52,632 nucleotides of DNA from the NCBI GenBank assembly GCA_017458265.1, contig JAFTFV010000030.1, forward strand, positions 1 to 52,632, given 5' to 3'. The position numbers were made by a program, and so were the translations under genes. Positions 1 to 7,392 of the stretch are shown in pieces. The DNA is from Bacteroidales bacterium. Its GTDB lineage: Bacteria; Bacteroidota; Bacteroidia; Bacteroidales; UBA932. Each line of letters begins with the position of its first letter. The first letter of the stretch is position 1. The notes beneath the pieces were generated by a model. It saw only the letters and a list, made by a program, of their open reading frames with translations, was not told the DNA's origin and did no database searches.

Positions 1-298
1 CAACAGGCGGAGGCCGCATAGTTGAGCCTCTCAAACGGTTCCGAAACGGAGTTCTCACAGGAGGACTCCAGGGTGAAAGTGGAAAAACAACGCGAAATAC
101 GGGCGATGGAGCCCCGACTCGGCGACCAAACAGTATAAAACGACGAGTTTGATGCGTCAGCAACAAGGGATGGCTCCCGCACGACTCAAATAAAAAACAT
201 TAAACGACAATCCCTAGAGTAGATATGTATTGTTGATAAACAGATACACCGCATCCAAATCCTCAAAATTGGTTCGATAATTGTCCCATTGCCAGCAC
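1..298. other. Non-coding stretch of unknown nature before a terminator
   Basis: No open frame of convincing length is present on either strand and I recognise no protein. Forward frame 1 gives protein-like text but is broken by stops at 19-21 and 145-147. The stretch ends directly at a strong rho-independent terminator, which suggests that the 3' end of a transcript (a structured RNA or a decayed gene) lies here. I compared it mentally with tmRNA and RNase P RNA and could not match the conserved parts of either, so I do not assign it. Confidence 0.3.
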
Positions 299-325
299 AA
301 AACTCCCGGCGGAGGGAGTTTTTTT
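299..325 (+). terminator. Rho-independent terminator
   Basis: AAAACTCCC and GGGAGTTTT (299-307 and 314-322) form a 9-bp stem with a 6-nt loop, followed by a run of T. It would end a rightward transcript coming from 1-298, just before the promoter of the next gene. Confidence 0.8.
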
Positions 326-337
326 GTGTCTTTTTTG

Positions 338-345
338 TATATTTG
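338..345 (+). promoter_or_regulatory. Bacteroidota -7 box (TATATTTG) of the DUF6922-like gene
   Basis: TATATTTG matches TAnnTTTG and lies only 7 nt before the ATG at 353. A transcript starting at the usual distance would have little or no leader. This start is preferred over an upstream in-frame ATG at 281, which would lie before the terminator and the promoter. Confidence 0.6.
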
Positions 346-352
346 CGAAGAT

Positions 353-658
353 ATGTCTAAGAAAGAGTGCATACAAGGCTTTTCGGACTACATCTTCTGG
401 GATGTGGACCGGTCTTCCATTGATCCGGTTGCCAATGCACCATACATTGTCAAAAGAGTATTGGAATACGGCCAATATGAGGACTGGAAGCATCTGCTCG
501 CATATTATGGTCTTGATAGTATCGTCGATACTGCCAAGAAACTGAGAACACTCGACGCAAAAGCTCTTTCTTTTATAAGCACCGTTTCCAGAACCCCTAT
601 CGAACAGTTCCGATGCTACAATACCAGACAATCTATCCCGCAACACTCCAGCTTCTGA
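353..658 (+). CDS. DUF6922-like antitoxin, orphaned
   Basis: A 101-residue protein with the pattern of DUF6922-type proteins: a DYIFWDVDRSSID start, a central EDWKHLLAYYG segment and a C-terminal PIEQFRCYNTRQS tail. In Bacteroidota such small proteins usually stand just upstream of an AbiEii-type nucleotidyltransferase toxin and are taken to be its antitoxin. Here the next reading frame begins at 613, overlapping this gene by 46 bp, with text like the AbiEii N-terminus. That frame runs into a glycoside hydrolase after 31 codons, so the toxin body is missing. The gene is more AT-rich than the enzyme genes that follow, as expected for accessory DNA. Family assignment is by recalled pattern. That it is an orphan antitoxin is inference. 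Confidence 0.65.
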   Translation: MSKKECIQGFSDYIFWDVDRSSIDPVANAPYIVKRVLEYGQYEDWKHLLAYYGLDSIVDTAKKLRTLDAKALSFISTVSRTPIEQFRCYNTRQSIPQHSSF

Positions 659-705
659 AGGATCTTCAGTCGCTTGAATTGCTTAAGGAGTGCCGTCTTG
701 TAGGC
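613..705 (+). pseudogene. Truncated AbiEii-like toxin N-terminus, in frame with GH5
   Basis: The first 31 codons of the 613-1965 frame read MLQYQTIYPATLQLLKDL and onward to ECRLVG, typical of the start of AbiEii/AbiGii nucleotidyltransferases. In those proteins RLVG is followed at once by the catalytic GGTALAL region. Here the sequence switches to a signal peptide at exactly that point, so the nucleotidyltransferase core is absent and the fragment cannot be an active toxin. It could still be translated as an N-terminal extension of the GH5 if ribosomes start at 613. Confidence 0.55.
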
Positions 706-1965
706 GTGAAACGTTCCAGTCTGCATGCAGTAATTGCACTTTGCCTATTCGTGGCGGCGGGGTGCTCGAGTGATCCCCTCACCAGGGAATGGGGCAGTGA
801 AAAGCCTGCTAAACCCAATACAGACCCTGTAACGCCGGAGCCGCCGGAGGAAGGATTTGAATCGGCCTTCAGTGCGGTGGTGAACATGGGGGCCGGCTGG
901 AATCTTGGCAATACTCTGGACAGCAACAGCGGAGAGCTCACGCACATGTGGCTGGAGGCATGGTCTGACCGCAGTCCCAAGGCTTACGAGACAGCATGGG
1001 GGCAGCCGCAGGCCACCCGGGAACTTATCCACATGTTCAAGGAAGCGGGCTTCGGGGCCATCAGGGTGCCTGTTACGTGGTATCCCCACATGGGAACCAT
1101 AACGCTTCATGACGGTGCAAACTGGGACCCTGCAACCTGGAGCGGTACGGCTGTTGACCCTGCCTGGATGGCAAGGGTGAAGGAAGTGGTGGATTACGTG
1201 ATAGACGAAGGGCTGTACTGCATACTCAATGTCCACCATGATACCGGCGCATCAGATACGGCATGGCTTGTGGCCAGCGAGGAAGGCTTTGCCGCCGCCA
1301 AGGACCGTTACCAGTCCCTGTGGGAGCAGATTGCGGCCGAGTTCCGGGATTACGGGGAGAAACTCCTTTTCGAATCCTATAACGAAATGCTGGATCCTTA
1401 TGACTCCTGGTGCTACGCCTCCCGTGAAGCCAATGCTGCAAGGTACGATGAGAACGCGGCCAGATCGGCCTACAATGGCATAAACAGTTATGCGCGCCTG
1501 TTCGCAGAGACGGTTAGGGCAACCGGCGGGAACAATGCCGAAAGGAACCTCGTGGTGAACACTTACGGCGCCTGCAGCGGAGACGGCACCTGGAACTCCC
1601 ACCTGAAAGAGCCCCTGGACTACATGCAAAGCCCTGAAATATCAGAGCACATTGCCGTAGAGGTGCATAGCTACTGGAACGCCGACAAGTTCGACGAGCA
1701 GAAGGCCGATATCGACAGGCTCTTTGTCAATCTTCAGGAACGCATAGTCAAACGGCTTGGCGTGCCGGCGATTATCGGCGAATGGGGAGGCGGCTCCGGC
1801 GAGGACAGCGACGCCAACGTACGCTTTGCCTCCTACTTCTCCGGCAAGGCCAGGGAGGCAGGCATTGCAACTTTCTGGTGGATGGGCCTTTCCGACGGCG
1901 AAGACCGAAGCGTCCCCCGCTGGACCATGCCCCGCACCAAGGACGCTATCCTGCAAGGGAACTAA
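706..1965 (+). CDS. GH5 family endo-glycanase, lipoprotein
   Basis: A secreted GH5 (beta/alpha)8 enzyme. I choose the GTG at 706 as the native start because it opens a complete lipoprotein signal (VKRSSLHAVIALCLFVAAGC, lipidated Cys20). An in-frame ATG at 613 would put a truncated toxin N-terminus in front of it. AAGGAG at 685-690 may serve as ribosome binding site, though it is distant. Catalytic domain landmarks: GWNLGNTLD, IRVPVTWYPHMG, LNVHHD, the acid/base Glu in YNEM (codon at 1384) and the nucleophile Glu in IIGEWGG (codon at 1780). This fits endo-beta-1,4-glucanase-like GH5 subfamilies; mannan or xyloglucan activity cannot be ruled out. The stop overlaps that of the convergent gene at 1962. 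About 420 residues, complete. Confidence 0.8.
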   Translation: MKRSSLHAVIALCLFVAAGCSSDPLTREWGSEKPAKPNTDPVTPEPPEEGFESAFSAVVNMGAGWNLGNTLDSNSGELTHMWLEAWSDRSPKAYETAWGQPQATRELIHMFKEAGFGAIRVPVTWYPHMGTITLHDGANWDPATWSGTAVDPAWMARVKEVVDYVIDEGLYCILNVHHDTGASDTAWLVASEEGFAAAKDRYQSLWEQIAAEFRDYGEKLLFESYNEMLDPYDSWCYASREANAARYDENAARSAYNGINSYARLFAETVRATGGNNAERNLVVNTYGACSGDGTWNSHLKEPLDYMQSPEISEHIAVEVHSYWNADKFDEQKADIDRLFVNLQERIVKRLGVPAIIGEWGGGSGEDSDANVRFASYFSGKAREAGIATFWWMGLSDGEDRSVPRWTMPRTKDAILQGN

Positions 1966-2384
1966 TCATATCTTATCTCTTCGCCGGTGGATAGGCGGAA
2001 GAGAGCCTTCTGGTGCTGCGCTCTGCCAAAGCGGAGGGCGGCCGCGAGGGAATCTTCAGGGAATACGCGCACGCTGTCAAAGTAGTAAAGGCTGTCACGG
2101 GCATCCATCCAGCCTCCTACAAACCCGTCGTGTGCGGCGGCATGCGCCACAACCGCATCCAGCGAAGAGCGGCTGTGGCTGCTTTGGGTGGCTTCATATG
2201 CCACGCAAAGCCCCCGGGCCGGTTCCGTCATGGTGGCCAGTTCCAGCGTGAACCCGTCGGGATGCGCCAGGCTGTAGGTCCACACCGCATCGGCAACAGA
2301 GGCCATGTGCCCCATCCGCTTCACCGGCCCGCAGGACGCAAGGAGCAGCAACATGGCGGCAAGTATTGCGATGTATCGTTTCAT
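1962..2384 (-). CDS. Small lipoprotein of unknown function
   Basis: A 140-residue predicted lipoprotein: MKRYIAILAAMLLLLASC gives a signal peptide with lipidated Cys18. The mature part is a compact domain with GFVGGWMDARDSLYYFDSVR and a C-terminal ALRFGRAQHQKALF, which I have seen in hypothetical Bacteroidota proteins without a known role. It converges on the GH5 gene, the two stop codons overlapping by 2 bp (1963-1964). Its own promoter is a near-perfect TATTTTTG box 5 nt before the ATG. It is divergent from the ThuA-like gene. Confidence 0.7.
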   Translation of the reverse strand: MKRYIAILAAMLLLLASCGPVKRMGHMASVADAVWTYSLAHPDGFTLELATMTEPARGLCVAYEATQSSHSRSSLDAVVAHAAAHDGFVGGWMDARDSLYYFDSVRVFPEDSLAAALRFGRAQHQKALFRLSTGEEIRYD

Positions 2385-2389
2385 CTTTG

Positions 2390-2397
2390 CAAAAATA
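2390..2397 (-). promoter_or_regulatory. -7 box (TATTTTTG), near-leaderless promoter
   Basis: Read on the minus strand, TATTTTTG is separated from the ATG (2384-2382) by only 5 nt. Transcription would begin at or next to the start codon. Confidence 0.6.
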
Positions 2398-2418
2398 CAA
2401 AAAAAGGCCGAATGATGC

Positions 2419-2450
2419 CGGAGGTCTGCCGATAAGGTGGACCACCTCCG
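2419..2450. promoter_or_regulatory. Nested inverted repeats between divergent genes
   Basis: CGGAGGT (2419-2425) pairs with ACCTCCG (2444-2450), and inside it GGTGG-A-CCACC (2436-2446) forms a second palindrome. It sits between two divergent promoters, so an operator is more likely than a terminator. No bound protein is known. Confidence 0.35.
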
Positions 2451-2507
2451 ACATTTGATTATTTGGCGATTCTGAGTATATTTACGGCAGCTAAACTGTG
2501 AATCTGT

Positions 2508-3284
2508 ATGAAAAGACTTGTTTTACTTGCGATGATCCTTGTTGTGTCGATGTGCGGAAACAGGGGGCAAAACTACCGCCAGGCCGACTATGCCGGAGCA
2601 CCGCGCTTCAAGGCGCTGCTCTATTACGATGACTATGCAGAGGAGGCGCACGTGCAGTTCGACCATCAGGCGATAGAGTTTTTCACCAAACTTACGGTTG
2701 GCGAGGGATTCATAGTGGACAGCACTCAGAATCTTGCAGACTACACCCTGGAGGAGCTCAAGGATTATTCGGTGATAGTGGCTCTCAACGCGCAGCCCTC
2801 AGGCGATGCCAGAAAGCTGTTTGAGCAGTATATGGAGCAGGGAGGAGGCTGGCTTGGCTTCCATGCCGCCGGCTACAATGACGCAGGCACCGGCTGGCCG
2901 TGGTTCGTGAAATTCCTTGGCTGCGGCACGTTCAAATGCAACAACTGGCCGCCGCAGCCGGCACTTCTGGATATTGAGACGCACAGTCACGCCATTACCA
3001 AGAACATGCCGGATTCATATGTGGCACCCGCAAGCGAGTTCTATCAGTGGAATCCCGGTCCGCGCCGCAACCCGGATATCCAGATACTCCTGTCGCTTTC
3101 CCCGAAGAACTATCCCTTCGGCATAAAGGACATAGTTTACGGCGGAGATTTCCCCGTAGTCTGGACCAACCGGAACTATCGCATGGTCTATATGAACATG
3201 GGCCACGGAGACGAGCAGTTCACGGACGCCACGGAGAAACTCCTCTTCATCAATGCCCTCCGCTGGCTGGTCTACGGCAATTGA
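2508..3284 (+). CDS. ThuA-like domain protein, exported
   Basis: A 258-residue protein of the ThuA-like (trehalose utilisation, PF06283) glutamine-amidotransferase-like fold. Landmarks are FKALLYYDDYAEEAHVQF, the LNAQP turn, a GGGWLGFHAAGYN loop, and the C-terminal PVVWTNRNYRMVYMNMGHGD and FINALRWLVYGN segments. The N-terminus (about 15 hydrophobic residues, Cys16 preceded by VVSM) is a signal peptide. The -1 Met makes lipidation less certain than in neighbouring lipoproteins. Members occur next to sugar-oxidoreductases and hydrolases in Bacteroidota but the reaction is not established. Single gene, with an imperfect TATATTTA promoter about 20 nt upstream of the ATG. Confidence 0.8.
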   Translation: MKRLVLLAMILVVSMCGNRGQNYRQADYAGAPRFKALLYYDDYAEEAHVQFDHQAIEFFTKLTVGEGFIVDSTQNLADYTLEELKDYSVIVALNAQPSGDARKLFEQYMEQGGGWLGFHAAGYNDAGTGWPWFVKFLGCGTFKCNNWPPQPALLDIETHSHAITKNMPDSYVAPASEFYQWNPGPRRNPDIQILLSLSPKNYPFGIKDIVYGGDFPVVWTNRNYRMVYMNMGHGDEQFTDATEKLLFINALRWLVYGN

Positions 3285-3314
3285 TACCGTTCCTTCGCAA
3301 CTCCTGCAGCCGTT

Positions 3315-5519
3315 TTAAAGATCCAGCATGATGCTGCGGTAGTCGTCGATGTCTTTCTGTGACACTCCTATCTGGAGGAGGTACTTCTCTATCCTTTCCT
3401 GGTATGTGCCGGAGTCCGTCTCCTTGAAGATTGTCTTGCGGACAGAAGGATACGAGTAGTTGTTTCGTGTGTGCTGGTAGGAACCCTGGTACATGCTCCA
3501 GTCGGCAGGGGAGAAGTATGTGAGCTCATAGTCTTTGGCCATGTCGCTTTCGCTCACTCCAAGGACGCCGAGCAGGAGGATTGCCATCGTCCCGGTGCGG
3601 TCACGGCCTGCCGCGCAGTGGAAATATACCGGTTTCCCCTGTCTGAGGCAGTTCACGACGTATTCGAAGGAGAGCTTGACTTTGGGCTTGTTGTCCCGCA
3701 CCATGGTGTTGTAGCCGCTGTCGAAGCCCGGGGCATAGAAGGTCACGCTGCTGCCAAGGGGCGAACTTGACGGGACGTCCTCGGCCTCGCGGAGGTCCAG
3801 TTCGGCGCGGATGCCCTCGGCCAGCATTTCCTTCTTGCCGGTGCTGCTGCAGTATTTTCCGTCGATGCGGCCGCCGCGGTAGACCTTGCGGTAGGCTACG
3901 GTTTTTCCGCCAAGGCCCTTGTAGCCGCCAAGGTCACGGCCGTTTCGGACGTTGGGCTCGAAGTAGACCTGATGGAGGTTGCCGCGAGTCTTGAAGCTGC
4001 CGCTTGCCACAACCTTGCTGCCGGATGTCACAAGATACCGGTATGTGGTTCCGGGGACGAGATTGGTAATTGTCTGTTTGGATACGCCGGAAGAAAGCGT
4101 GTACTCCCTGCTCCAGCTGCCTTCCCAGACCTTCAGGACCTGGCTGCCTGAAGCGGCCGTCCAGCTTATGGTGTACACGGGGGGGATATCGGCCTCGCCG
4201 GGACCGCCGCCGGGATAGTCGAGGATGCGGGTGGTGGTGTATTCGGTGTCGGTGTACTCCACTTCCTCCATGAATTTCTGGACGTAGGGGTTGGTGGCCA
4301 GGAAGGCCTCAGAGTCCTGGTTCCAGCCGGGGAGGAGTTCCCTTGCCACGGCCTTGGAGAGGGTCCAGGTGTTGTCATCGGCCTCGATGTTCCAGTACAT
4401 TGCGCCCAGGAGGCCTTTTCCCTTGGCGTAGGCGGCCTTGAGGCCCACGGAGATTTCGTCATCGTAGCTCAGGACCATTTTGCCGGAGGCGTCGGCAAGG
4501 TAGGGAACCTGCGCGGCGCTGTCCCAGCACACGGTATAGCCGGCGGGGTCGATTTCGTTGAAGTCTACGCTCTCGGAGGTGAATGCCGACCCGTCCCCAT
4601 GCCCGTAGAACGGTATTCCGAGGACCATCCTGTCGTAAGGGACGCCTGCGCTGTAGTGCAGGGCCACGGATTCATCGCAGCTCCTTTTCGTTGCCGATGA
4701 CTTATATAGCCCCGCATTGTGATACGGCGGCTTGCCCATGTCGTACGTCATGATGTTGACGAAGTTCATGTACGGCATCGCGCTCTTGAAATCCACGTAT
4801 TTGGCACTTGCCGATGAAGCCATGGTGATGAGAAGGTCGTTCCCAAGCACCTCGCGGAGGTCCTTCAGGAGAAGGGTGAAGTTCTTTGTGTCGTCCGGGG
4901 AAGAGCTTATCCCTGCCGATGAGCTGGTAGGGTACTCCCAGTCCAGGTCGATGCCGTCCAGGTTGTACTTCTTCACGGCGGCAAGGCAGTTGTTGCAGAA
5001 GTTCCTGCGGTGGGTGGCATCGGCGGCCATCTCGCTGAAGTTGCCTGCGCCCCAGCCGCCAACCGAAAGGAGAACCTTAAGTGATGGATTGCCGCTCTTG
5101 AGGGCGACAATCTTCCTGAGCCGGGATTCCGTCTTGATATCCAGCGTCTCGAAGTCACTCTTTATATGGGCGAAGGAGTAGTTGATGTGCGTAAGATATG
5201 CGGGATCCGGGATGGTTGTGTCCCAGTAAGTCGCATAGCCCACGATGACCGGCCCGGCCACCGGAGGGAGCTGGGGGTCTTCGCTGGTGCCGGGGTTTTC
5301 CTGACCGCCCTGGTTCTCGTTATTACCCTGGTTCTCCTGGTTGCCGTTTTCACCGTTTTCGCCCTGGCCATTTTGGTTGTTCTCACCGTTCTGGCCGGAG
5401 TTCTGCTGGGTGTTCGGCTTTGTGTTAGGATCCGGAATAGTATATCCCTGAATTGGTTTTTCGCAGCTGAGAAGAAGTGCGAAGATGCAGGTTATTATTA
5501 TGTGCCACTGTGATTTCAT
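3315..5519 (-). CDS. GH18 / FN3-like / tyrosine phosphatase fusion lipoprotein
   Basis: I choose the ATG at 5519 because it opens a lipoprotein signal (MKSQWHIIITCIFALLLSC, lipidated Cys19); a longer frame from 5630 adds 37 residues without function. Of 734 residues, 22-85 are a Gln/Asn/Gly/Glu-rich linker and about 90-400 are a GH18 barrel with the full DxxDxDxE motif (D188, D191, D193, E195 in DGIDLDWEYP). About 445-512 look like a fibronectin-III-like module, and 515-734 form a PF13350-type tyrosine phosphatase with NGRDLGGY and the CX5R loop HCAAGRDR (H634 to R641). GH18 enzymes cut chitin or the chitobiose core of N-glycans. A surface phosphatase on the same chain is odd; both active sites look intact. 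It probably sits on the cell surface. Confidence 0.85.
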   Translation of the reverse strand: MKSQWHIIITCIFALLLSCEKPIQGYTIPDPNTKPNTQQNSGQNGENNQNGQGENGENGNQENQGNNENQGGQENPGTSEDPQLPPVAGPVIVGYATYWDTTIPDPAYLTHINYSFAHIKSDFETLDIKTESRLRKIVALKSGNPSLKVLLSVGGWGAGNFSEMAADATHRRNFCNNCLAAVKKYNLDGIDLDWEYPTSSSAGISSSPDDTKNFTLLLKDLREVLGNDLLITMASSASAKYVDFKSAMPYMNFVNIMTYDMGKPPYHNAGLYKSSATKRSCDESVALHYSAGVPYDRMVLGIPFYGHGDGSAFTSESVDFNEIDPAGYTVCWDSAAQVPYLADASGKMVLSYDDEISVGLKAAYAKGKGLLGAMYWNIEADDNTWTLSKAVARELLPGWNQDSEAFLATNPYVQKFMEEVEYTDTEYTTTRILDYPGGGPGEADIPPVYTISWTAASGSQVLKVWEGSWSREYTLSSGVSKQTITNLVPGTTYRYLVTSGSKVVASGSFKTRGNLHQVYFEPNVRNGRDLGGYKGLGGKTVAYRKVYRGGRIDGKYCSSTGKKEMLAEGIRAELDLREAEDVPSSSPLGSSVTFYAPGFDSGYNTMVRDNKPKVKLSFEYVVNCLRQGKPVYFHCAAGRDRTGTMAILLLGVLGVSESDMAKDYELTYFSPADWSMYQGSYQHTRNNYSYPSVRKTIFKETDSGTYQERIEKYLLQIGVSQKDIDDYRSIMLDL

Positions 5520-5631
5520 GGCTGCAAGAAAACGATTTTTCTCCGTTATTACGGAACAATTTGCGAAAAGATACCCCAAATTTGCGCACACTCCATTCTC
5601 CCACGCCCAGTCCGAACCCCCAGCAGCCATT
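5520..5631. other. Upstream region of the GH18 fusion gene
   Basis: Short AT-rich leader and promoter region of the minus-strand GH18 gene. A TATCTTTT sequence on the minus strand is a weak candidate -7 box. No other gene is visible. Confidence 0.3.
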
Positions 5632-5757
5632 TTGATACATTCAAACTAACACTTTCTGCCCTGGAACGCCATTTTTGGTGGTTTGACACGCTTTAAACAA
5701 CGCCAAACCACCGTTTTCGGCCTCTGACGCGCTGAAACGGTGGTCTGAATGTATCAA
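5632..5757 (+). repeat. Family-1 REPIN-like palindromic repeat, copy A
   Basis: 126 bp bounded by a perfect 11-bp inverted end, TTGATACATTC and GAATGTATCAA. Inside are two hairpin units with the words CCACC and GGTGG, separated by a CTTTAAACAACG spacer. The left hairpin has lost its left CCACC arm (CTAACAC instead); the right one is intact. Copies B, C and D share the architecture, and two short remnants exist. It lies downstream of the 5852 lipoprotein and upstream of the GH18 gene. Confidence 0.85.
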
Positions 5758-5767
5758 GTGTGCGCTG

Positions 5768-5851
5768 TTAATTGACGGTTATCTCGAGCGTGAGGACCTC
5801 GGTGCCGCCGTAGGTGTAGGTGAGGCGGGCTTCGTCAAAGTACCAGGTTGC
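5768..5851 (-). pseudogene. C-terminal gene remnant in frame after a stop
   Basis: Directly after the TAA of the lipoprotein at 5852, the same frame continues for 27 codons (ATWYFDEARLTYTYGG, then TEVLTLEITVN) to a TAA at 5768. The remnant is GC-rich like the host genes, while the lipoprotein before it is AT-rich. I read it as the end of a resident gene whose front was replaced when the island arrived; readthrough is an alternative. Confidence 0.45.
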
Positions 5852-6436
5852 TTAGTCTTCTAGTGCCCGAGTGTCCCAAAATCTTGATTTCGAAATGCAA
5901 AACTTCCCATTCTTAATCTCATTGGTCTTCCCCGGTTCTTCCTTGTTTTCGAGGGTGATTTCAAAAATGCCTTCGATTGAGCAATAGCCCTCTCCCCAAT
6001 AATCAAGGTCACCTTTCTGTTCGAAATTCGTGAACATGACTCTTCCAGCGAGTGCAATAATATCGTTGTACTGAGGTAAGGCTCTGTCGTATTGAAGCTT
6101 GGCGAAGGACTCCCAGACGTAATCAGTTTCTTCTGATGGCAGGCTGTACCATTTATTAACCATAAATTCTTCGCCGGAACTAATCAACATCTTTAACGAT
6201 ATCGGTCTCTGATATAAACTTGTCCTAATATAGAAACTGAAGGAATGGTTTCTCAGGATGAATTTGGAAGAAATCCTTTCCGGATTGTCTTCTTCCATAT
6301 ATAATCCGTTATATTCCATCTCCACATGAGTAATCTCCGGCTCCTTCTCAGGTGCAGTCCCAAAATTCAGTAATTTTGAGCATCCGGAAGAAATGAATAC
6401 AAGAACTATGACAATAATTCGGGTAACTCTATTCAT
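5852..6436 (-). CDS. Lipoprotein of unknown function
   Basis: Start taken at the ATG at 6436, which opens MNRVTRIIVIVLVFISSGC (lipidated Cys19); a longer frame from 6463 adds nine residues before this signal. About 194 residues, mature part beta-rich and acidic, no family recognised. It overlaps the upstream lipoprotein (6429-6995) by 8 bp, so the two are co-transcribed and probably translationally coupled. The base composition is clearly more AT-rich than the flanking enzyme genes, which points to acquired DNA. Confidence 0.65.
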   Translation of the reverse strand: MNRVTRIIVIVLVFISSGCSKLLNFGTAPEKEPEITHVEMEYNGLYMEEDNPERISSKFILRNHSFSFYIRTSLYQRPISLKMLISSGEEFMVNKWYSLPSEETDYVWESFAKLQYDRALPQYNDIIALAGRVMFTNFEQKGDLDYWGEGYCSIEGIFEITLENKEEPGKTNEIKNGKFCISKSRFWDTRALED

Positions 6437-6995
6437 AATCTTTGTAATCAAGTTTAACATCAAAATTGCCCTTGGTTACCGAAATGCGTTTTACGTTGCC
6501 GTTGTACTCCAACATGTCGCAGTCAAAGTTGAAATTGCCAGAAAGAATTCCTTCTGCCTGATTCCACGTTCTGAAACTTAAATTACCGCAAACAAGTTCT
6601 GTATACAAATACTCAAAATGAGTTCCCCCTTCTGAATATAAACATGGTGGTAGAGGCGTTTTCTTATAAAGGTACTCTAAAGCGATATTGGGATTTGTAA
6701 TACCATGTTCGGTGGAAATCTGTGCAATGGCAATCTTTATCGTAATGCCTGGAAATGAGGAACTGTTAAGTCGTGCGTAGATTTCAAGTGAATCAGCATT
6801 GATTTGTCTTGTATATACGCAATGCTCATAGGGGTATGATGAAGGAAATCCGCCGCTTGTTGTGTATGACACCTTTTCGCCATCAAGAAAGAATCCCAAC
6901 ACATTGTTCCCTTTGTCGGTCTCTTCAAAGGGATCCATTTTCTCGCAGCTTGCCGCAATGAGAATTACAGATAATATGTGGAAGAGTCGTTTCAT
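6429..6995 (-). CDS. Lipoprotein of unknown function
   Basis: A 188-residue predicted lipoprotein: MKRLFHILSVILIAASC, lipidated Cys17. The mature part starts with a DGEKVSYTTSGG strand pair and ends in VTKGNFDVKLDY, a layout typical of small Bacteroidota beta-sandwich lipoproteins of DUF6252 type; I cannot confirm the family. First gene of a two-gene unit with 5852-6436. A TATTTTTG -7 box stands 5 nt before the ATG, so the message would be nearly leaderless. Confidence 0.65.
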   Translation of the reverse strand: MKRLFHILSVILIAASCEKMDPFEETDKGNNVLGFFLDGEKVSYTTSGGFPSSYPYEHCVYTRQINADSLEIYARLNSSSFPGITIKIAIAQISTEHGITNPNIALEYLYKKTPLPPCLYSEGGTHFEYLYTELVCGNLSFRTWNQAEGILSGNFNFDCDMLEYNGNVKRISVTKGNFDVKLDYKDYE

Positions 6996-7000
6996 ACTTG

Positions 7001-7008
7001 CAAAAATA
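7001..7008 (-). promoter_or_regulatory. -7 box (TATTTTTG), near-leaderless promoter
   Basis: On the minus strand TATTTTTG ends 5 nt before the ATG at 6995-6993, the same arrangement as at 2390. Confidence 0.6.
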
Positions 7009-7038
7009 CAAAAAAGGCGGAATAATCTGCAAATCGGA

Positions 7039-7053
7039 GGTCTGAATGTATCA
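7039..7053. repeat. Family-1 repeat remnant supplying the hepT stop
   Basis: GGTCTGAATGTATCA is identical to the right end of copies A and B. On the minus strand it reads TGATACATTCAGACC, and its first three bases are the stop codon of the HepT gene. The rest of the repeat is missing. Confidence 0.7.
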
Positions 7054-7392
7054 CATCTGTATGGAAGTGATATAATCTTTTAGTCGCGGCATGTCGTTTT
7101 CAATAATTGACCAAATCATATTCATGCTTACCTGATAATAGTCATGGACAAGAACATGTCGCAAGCCTTCGATGGCCTCCCAGTCAGCACCGGGATGTTT
7201 TGAAATGAACTCATGACTTAGTCTATAGACGTTCTCTCCTATGCATTGAAGATTGTAGATTACAGCATGACAAAGAAGTTTGTTGGATTCGAATGCGTCA
7301 TAACTGCCTATGTTCTTCATGAACGATTCGATGTTCCCTATTTCCTCAAGCATCAGTGAGAGCCTGGCCTCGTCATTTATTCTATCTCTCAT
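7051..7392 (-). CDS. hepT: HepT-like HEPN ribonuclease toxin (DUF86)
   Basis: A 113-residue all-helical HEPN protein with the RX4HXY motif of HepT toxins (R78, H83, Y85 in LRHVLVHDYY) and the preceding IGENVYRLS helix typical of DUF86. HepT toxins cut RNA and are neutralised by a MNT nucleotidyltransferase, which adds AMP groups to the Tyr. The partner is encoded directly upstream, overlapping by 11 bp (7382-7392), so the pair is co-transcribed in antitoxin-toxin order. The stop codon lies in a remnant of the family-1 palindromic repeat. Motif intact, so probably functional. Confidence 0.85.
   Translation of the reverse strand: MRDRINDEARLSLMLEEIGNIESFMKNIGSYDAFESNKLLCHAVIYNLQCIGENVYRLSHEFISKHPGADWEAIEGLRHVLVHDYYQVSMNMIWSIIENDMPRLKDYITSIQM

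Noticed and set aside
1-298. Possible tmRNA or RNase P RNA
   Set aside because: A GGTTCGA word and a following terminator look RNA-like, but the T-arm does not pair properly and the conserved tmRNA and RNase P core words I know are missing.
281-352. N-terminal extension of the DUF6922-like protein from the ATG at 281
   Set aside because: It would span the terminator and the -7 box. The start at 353 matches the family N-terminus.
5520-5630. 37-residue extension of the GH18 fusion
   Set aside because: The inner Met starts a perfect lipoprotein signal; the extension has no features.
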